A stretch of DNA of 64,000 nucleotides. Source: Pelagibacterium nitratireducens. Lineage in GTDB: Bacteria; Pseudomonadota; Alphaproteobacteria; Rhizobiales; Devosiaceae. Shown in pieces: positions 59,403 to 64,000 of the stretch. The DNA lies in contig NZ_CP146275.1 of assembly GCF_037044555.1 (NCBI RefSeq), positions 1-64,000 on the forward strand, in the 5' to 3' direction. A program made the position numbers and the translations under genes. A model generated the notes under the pieces. That model had not been told where the DNA came from. It made no database searches and was given only the letters and a program-made list of their open reading frames with translations. How positions within the stretch are numbered: position 1 is the first letter of the stretch; each line of letters opens with the position of its first letter.

Positions 59403-60500
59403 ATGGTGAATATGGACAGAAACACGATAAATTCGTCAGAATTTTTAGAGGCCCTTTCGACACGCAGTCAGGACATCTTCCGGCGGCTGGTCGAGCGTTA
59501 TCTGGAAACCGGCGAACCCATCGGGTCGCGGGCCATTTCCAAGATGCTCGACATGCAGCTTTCCCCGGCCTCGGTGCGCAATGTGATGGCCGATCTCGAG
59601 GAGCTGGGCCTGATTGCCGCGCCGCACACTTCGGCGGGGCGGGCTCCCACCCAGGAGGGGTTGCGGTTTTTCGTCGACGCCATGCTCGAAGTGGGGGCCG
59701 TGGACGAAACCGAGCGCGACCAGATCTCGCGCACCGTTTCGGGTGGAAGCCGGTCGGGACGGGTCGAGGACCTGCTCAACGAAGCGAGCGCCCTGCTTTC
59801 AGGCCTTTCGCACGGCGCGGGCATGGTCATTGCCGCAAAGGCGGACATGGTGCTCAAGCATGTCGAATTCGTCCGGCTCGATCCTGAGCGGGCCATGGCT
59901 ATTCTTGTGGGAGAAGACGGACAGGTCGAAAACCGCATCATCGCCCTGCCGCCGGGGCTGACGGCGAGCGCCCTGACCCAGGCGTCCAATTTTCTCGCCC
60001 ATCATATCGTGGGCAAGACGCTGCAGCAGGCGCGCGATTCGATCCGCCAGCAATCGGAAAACCAGCGCGCCGAACTCGATGCCATCGCGCAACGGCTTGT
60101 GGATTCCGGGCTCGCCTCGATGATCGAGGCCGATACGTCCGCTCCGACGCTGATCGTGCGGGGCCGGGCCAACCTGATCGATGACACGATGGCGTCCGAC
60201 GATCTGGCCCGGGTGCGCCAATTGTTCGACGAGATCGAAACCAAGCAGGGGTTGATCGATCTGTTGAACGATGCGGAAACCGCCCAGGGGGTGCGCATCT
60301 TTATCGGTTCGGAAAACAAGCTGTTTTCGCTCTCGGGCTCGTCGGTCGTGCTTTCGCCCTACAAGGACGCCAATGACAAGGTTGTGGGGGTGCTGGGGGT
60401 TATCGGGCCGACACGGCTCAATTATGCGCGCATCGTGCCGGTGGTCGATTACACGGCGCATGTGGTTTCAAAGCTGATTTCGCGAAAGGGCGAGCTTTAA
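59403..60500 (+). CDS. hrcA: Heat-inducible transcription repressor HrcA
   Basis: 365-residue repressor that normally binds CIRCE inverted repeats. The N-terminal winged helix has RRLVERYLETGEPIGSRAI, LSPASVRNVMADLEELGLI and the TSAGRAPTQEGLRFFVD motif, and the C-terminal GAF-like domain ends near YTAHVVSKLISRKG. I see no CIRCE (TTAGCACTC-N9-GAGTGCTAA) before hrcA, grpE or dnaK, so its target (usually groESL) is presumably elsewhere. A second ATG three codons on (59412) is a possible start. Confidence 0.95.
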   Translation: MVNMDRNTINSSEFLEALSTRSQDIFRRLVERYLETGEPIGSRAISKMLDMQLSPASVRNVMADLEELGLIAAPHTSAGRAPTQEGLRFFVDAMLEVGAVDETERDQISRTVSGGSRSGRVEDLLNEASALLSGLSHGAGMVIAAKADMVLKHVEFVRLDPERAMAILVGEDGQVENRIIALPPGLTASALTQASNFLAHHIVGKTLQQARDSIRQQSENQRAELDAIAQRLVDSGLASMIEADTSAPTLIVRGRANLIDDTMASDDLARVRQLFDEIETKQGLIDLLNDAETAQGVRIFIGSENKLFSLSGSSVVLSPYKDANDKVVGVLGVIGPTRLNYARIVPVVDYTAHVVSKLISRKGEL

Positions 60501-60546
60501 GGCCTGTCAGGCTCGAGCTTTGATTTGTCGGCTTTTCGCCACGAGG

Positions 60547-60575
60547 CTTGAAAAATTTCCGCCCTTGGCCGATAT
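60547..60575 (+). promoter_or_regulatory. RpoH-type promoter before grpE
   Basis: CTTGAAA (60547-60553), 15-nt spacer, CCGATAT (60569-60575), 38 nt before the grpE ATG. It resembles the rhizobial RpoH consensus CTTGAA...CC-ATAT and the dnaK promoter below. Confidence 0.65.
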
Positions 60576-60613
60576 GGCAGCCAAGCTTAATTTCCCCAAT
60601 CGTTGAAAGAGCA

Positions 60614-61243
60614 ATGATGAGCGACGACAACACGACGCCAGAGCCGAACGACGAAATCGATCCGCGCCCCGACGCCGAAGAGGCCGAGGCGGTTTCCACC
60701 GAGCCGACGGCTGAAGAGCGCATTGCCCAGCTCGAGGCCGAAAAGGACCAGCTGCGTGACCAGGTGCTGCGCACCGCCGCTGAAATGGACAATCTGCGCA
60801 AGCGCACCGAGCGTGAAGTTTCCGACACGCGCTCTTATGCCATTGCCGGGTTTGCCCGCGACATGCTGGTGGCCACCGACAATCTCTCGCGTGCCCTTAT
60901 GGTCATTCCCGCCGAATTGCGGGAAAACGCCGACGGGACACTCAAATCCCTGATCGAAGGGATCGAGATGACCGAGCGCGAAATGCAGCGGCTCTTGCAA
61001 AAGAACGGCGTGACACCGATCGTGGCGGAGGGCGAAAAGTTCGATCCCCACCGCCATCAGGCCATGTTTGAGGTGCCCGATGCCTCGGTGCCCGAGGGCA
61101 CTGTGGTTCAGGTGGTCCAGACCGGATACGCCATCGGCGAGCGCGTGTTGCGCCCGGCCATGGTGGGAGTCGCCAAGGGCGGCAACAAACCGGCCCCCAA
61201 ACCCGACGCCGAACCCGGTGAAGGGCTCGACACATCGGCCTGA
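60614..61243 (+). CDS. grpE: Nucleotide exchange factor GrpE
   Basis: DnaK nucleotide-exchange factor and thermosensor. 209 residues from the first of two adjacent ATGs (60614, 60617). An acidic disordered N-terminus (about 1-40), a long coiled coil (about 38-90, [19 protein letters not shown]), then the beta-domain with [37 protein letters not shown], which is the family signature. It lies between hrcA and dnaK with its own heat-shock-type promoter. Confidence 0.96.
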   Translation: MMSDDNTTPEPNDEIDPRPDAEEAEAVSTEPTAEERIAQLEAEKDQLRDQVLRTAAEMDNLRKRTEREVSDTRSYAIAGFARDMLVATDNLSRALMVIPAELRENADGTLKSLIEGIEMTEREMQRLLQKNGVTPIVAEGEKFDPHRHQAMFEVPDASVPEGTVVQVVQTGYAIGERVLRPAMVGVAKGGNKPAPKPDAEPGEGLDTSA

Positions 61244-61271
61244 CAAAATTTGATGCAAAGCGGGGGGCGTG

Positions 61272-61300
61272 CTTGAAGGGCCCTCCCCCCCTCCTTATAT
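61272..61300 (+). promoter_or_regulatory. RpoH-type promoter before dnaK
   Basis: CTTGAAG (61272-61278), 14-nt spacer, CCTTATAT (61293-61300). The start point would be near 61307, giving an mRNA leader of about 135 nt. Confidence 0.7.
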
Positions 61301-61309
61301 AGCCAGCAA

Positions 61310-61346
61310 GCCCGGGAAACCGGGCCAAATCCATCCCCCAGAGGGG
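61310..61346 (+). promoter_or_regulatory. Stem-loops at the 5' end of the dnaK leader
   Basis: GCCCGG-GAAA-CCGGGC (61310-61325) is a perfect 6-bp stem with a GNRA-type tetraloop at the expected mRNA 5' end. CCCC/GGGG around AGA (61336-61346) follows. They do not cover the dnaK ribosome site, so mRNA stability fits better than a thermometer. Confidence 0.5.
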
Positions 61347-61442
61347 TCCGGCACGACCGATCAATGCGATGCCGCAACGTGAATGGGCGCGTTGAGGGGT
61401 CAGGGCCAAATTTAGGACTCGCTCGAGAAATGAGGTTTCGGA

Positions 61443-63356
<1,914 letters not shown>

Positions 63357-63377
63357 AACCTTTGCCCTGAAACCGAT

Positions 63378-63401
63378 CAGTGCCGCCTTCGGGCGGCACT
63401 G
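63378..63401 (+). terminator. UUCG hairpin after dnaK
   Basis: CAGTGCCGCC-TTCG-GGCGGCACTG is a perfect 10-bp stem capped by a UUCG tetraloop, 21 nt after the dnaK stop. It is followed by TTATTT, not a pure T-run. It probably limits readthrough into dnaJ. Confidence 0.75.
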
Positions 63402-63417
63402 TTATTTCCGGGCGCCA

Positions 63418-63431
63418 GTTTCACGTGAATC
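63418..63431. other. parS-like CACGTG site between dnaK and dnaJ
   Basis: AGTTTCACGTGAATCA (63417-63432) matches the ParB site TGTTTCACGTGAAACA at 14 of 16 positions. It is intergenic, after the dnaK terminator. The rest of the 272-bp dnaK-dnaJ gap shows no gene. Confidence 0.5.
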
Positions 63432-63628
63432 ACCGGTGAGCGCTGGTCTTTTCGCCGCTGCCTATGGTAACAGGCAGCAACGATGATTACCTAAGCGCAC
63501 GACGGGTTCTGGCCGTTGCCGGTCCCAAGAGAGATGCGTCATGACAAGAACGGTTGGTTTGGCACAAGAGATGATCTTGCATCCGTCCATTTTCTGCCCC
63601 TGCCGTGACACGGGGATAAACTAATCTC

Positions 63629-64000
63629 ATGAGCAAAGCCGATTTCTATTCCGTGCTCGGGGTCGAAAAAACCTGTGACGCCGCCGGGCTCAAATCCGCC
63701 TATCGCAAGCTGGCCATGCAGTATCACCCGGATCGCAATCCGGGGGACACCGAGGCCGAGCACAAGTTCAAGGAAGTTTCCGAAGCCTACGACACGCTCA
63801 AGGACCCGCAAAAGCGCGCGGCCTATGACCGGTTTGGCCACGCGGCTTTCAATGGCGGCGGTGGCGGTGCCCAGGGGTTCGGGAATGATTTTTCCTCCTC
63901 GATGTCCGATATTTTCGAGGACATTTTCGGGGAATTCATGGGCGGCGCACGCGGCCAGCGTTCCCGCGACGGCCGCCAGCGCGGCTCGGATCTGCGCTAC
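63629..64000 (+). CDS. dnaJ: Chaperone DnaJ (5' part, cut by window edge)
   Basis: Hsp40 co-chaperone of DnaK. The ATG at 63629 opens [20 protein letters not shown], followed by the J-domain HPD motif ([11 protein letters not shown]) and a Gly-rich region with FGNDFSS and IFGEFMGG. 124 codons are present; the zinc-finger and C-terminal domains lie beyond the window. The J-domain is complete and looks functional. Confidence 0.96.
   Translation, partial: MSKADFYSVLGVEKTCDAAGLKSAYRKLAMQYHPDRNPGDTEAEHKFKEVSEAYDTLKDPQKRAAYDRFGHAAFNGGGGGAQGFGNDFSSSMSDIFEDIFGEFMGGARGQRSRDGRQRGSDLRY

Noticed and set aside
61310..61346. RNA thermometer in the dnaK leader
   Set aside because: The hairpins are about 100 nt from the start codon and do not include the ribosome site. 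The RpoH-type promoter already explains heat control.

Overview
The window is a GC-rich alphaproteobacterial chromosome segment. Gene content and order point to the Hyphomicrobiales (Rhizobiales), perhaps a Devosia/Pelagibacterium-like member; the family-level guess is from memory and not proven. Diagnostic features are the dnaA-dnaN-recF-gyrB block, an ActS/ActR (RegB/RegA) redox pair, the tsaB-rimI-fur-plsC-miaB-phoH-ybeY-corC string, a divergent rph-rdgB-hemW / hrcA-grpE-dnaK-dnaJ locus, OlsB, and a LexA box of the alphaproteobacterial GAAC-N7-GAAC type. It is almost entirely housekeeping DNA; I see no rRNA, tRNA, CRISPR array, insertion sequence or prophage.

Layout. 1-6.8 kb: replication initiation and clamp genes with gyrB. 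6.9-9.5 kb: AraC regulator divergent from an aldo/keto reductase, then a DUF1801 remnant. 9.5-12.5 kb: class A PBP and a zinc-protease-like protein. 12.5-13.2 kb: DUF2852 gene followed by a strongly structured region that looks like a small RNA with repeated CCGCCUCCG loops. 13.3-15.3 kb: actS-actR. 15.3-25 kb: beta-CASP hydrolase, then the leftward corC/ybeY/phoH/miaB/plsC/fur/rimI/tsaB run, nfu, usp. 25-33.4 kb: trpS, murJ, glnD, mutS, all leftward. 33.5-40 kb: olsB, then a xylose/xylo-oligosaccharide operon (LacI regulator, xylB, xylA, GH43 xylosidase) with two matching operators and a 16-codon leader ORF. 40-44.4 kb: ohr/ohrR and a ScfR/RamB-like regulator divergent from a small gene and aceA. 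44.4-48 kb: DUF1294 (with broken cold-shock domain), MFS exporter, prfC. 48-51 kb: two adjacent broken genes (DinB-family with an amber codon; comM with a frameshift but an intact-looking LexA box). 51-57 kb: receiver protein, GH25 lipoprotein, marC, gshB-yraN-rsmI, divergent LpoA-like lipoprotein. 56.7-64 kb: hemW-rdgB-rph and the chaperone cluster, cut in dnaJ at the right edge.

Themes. Several independent regulatory signals can be read directly: RpoH-type promoters before grpE, dnaK and, unexpectedly, actS; a LacI-type operator pair; an OhrR-type palindrome; repeated TTTACAAA/TTTGCAAG boxes before the glyoxylate genes. Five parS-like CACGTG palindromes lie scattered through intergenic regions, and a three-member family of stop-codon-adjacent repeats with covarying arms sits behind dnaN, lacI and prfC. 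The best candidate for something undescribed is the multi-hairpin anti-Shine-Dalgarno-like RNA at 12.54-12.76 kb.
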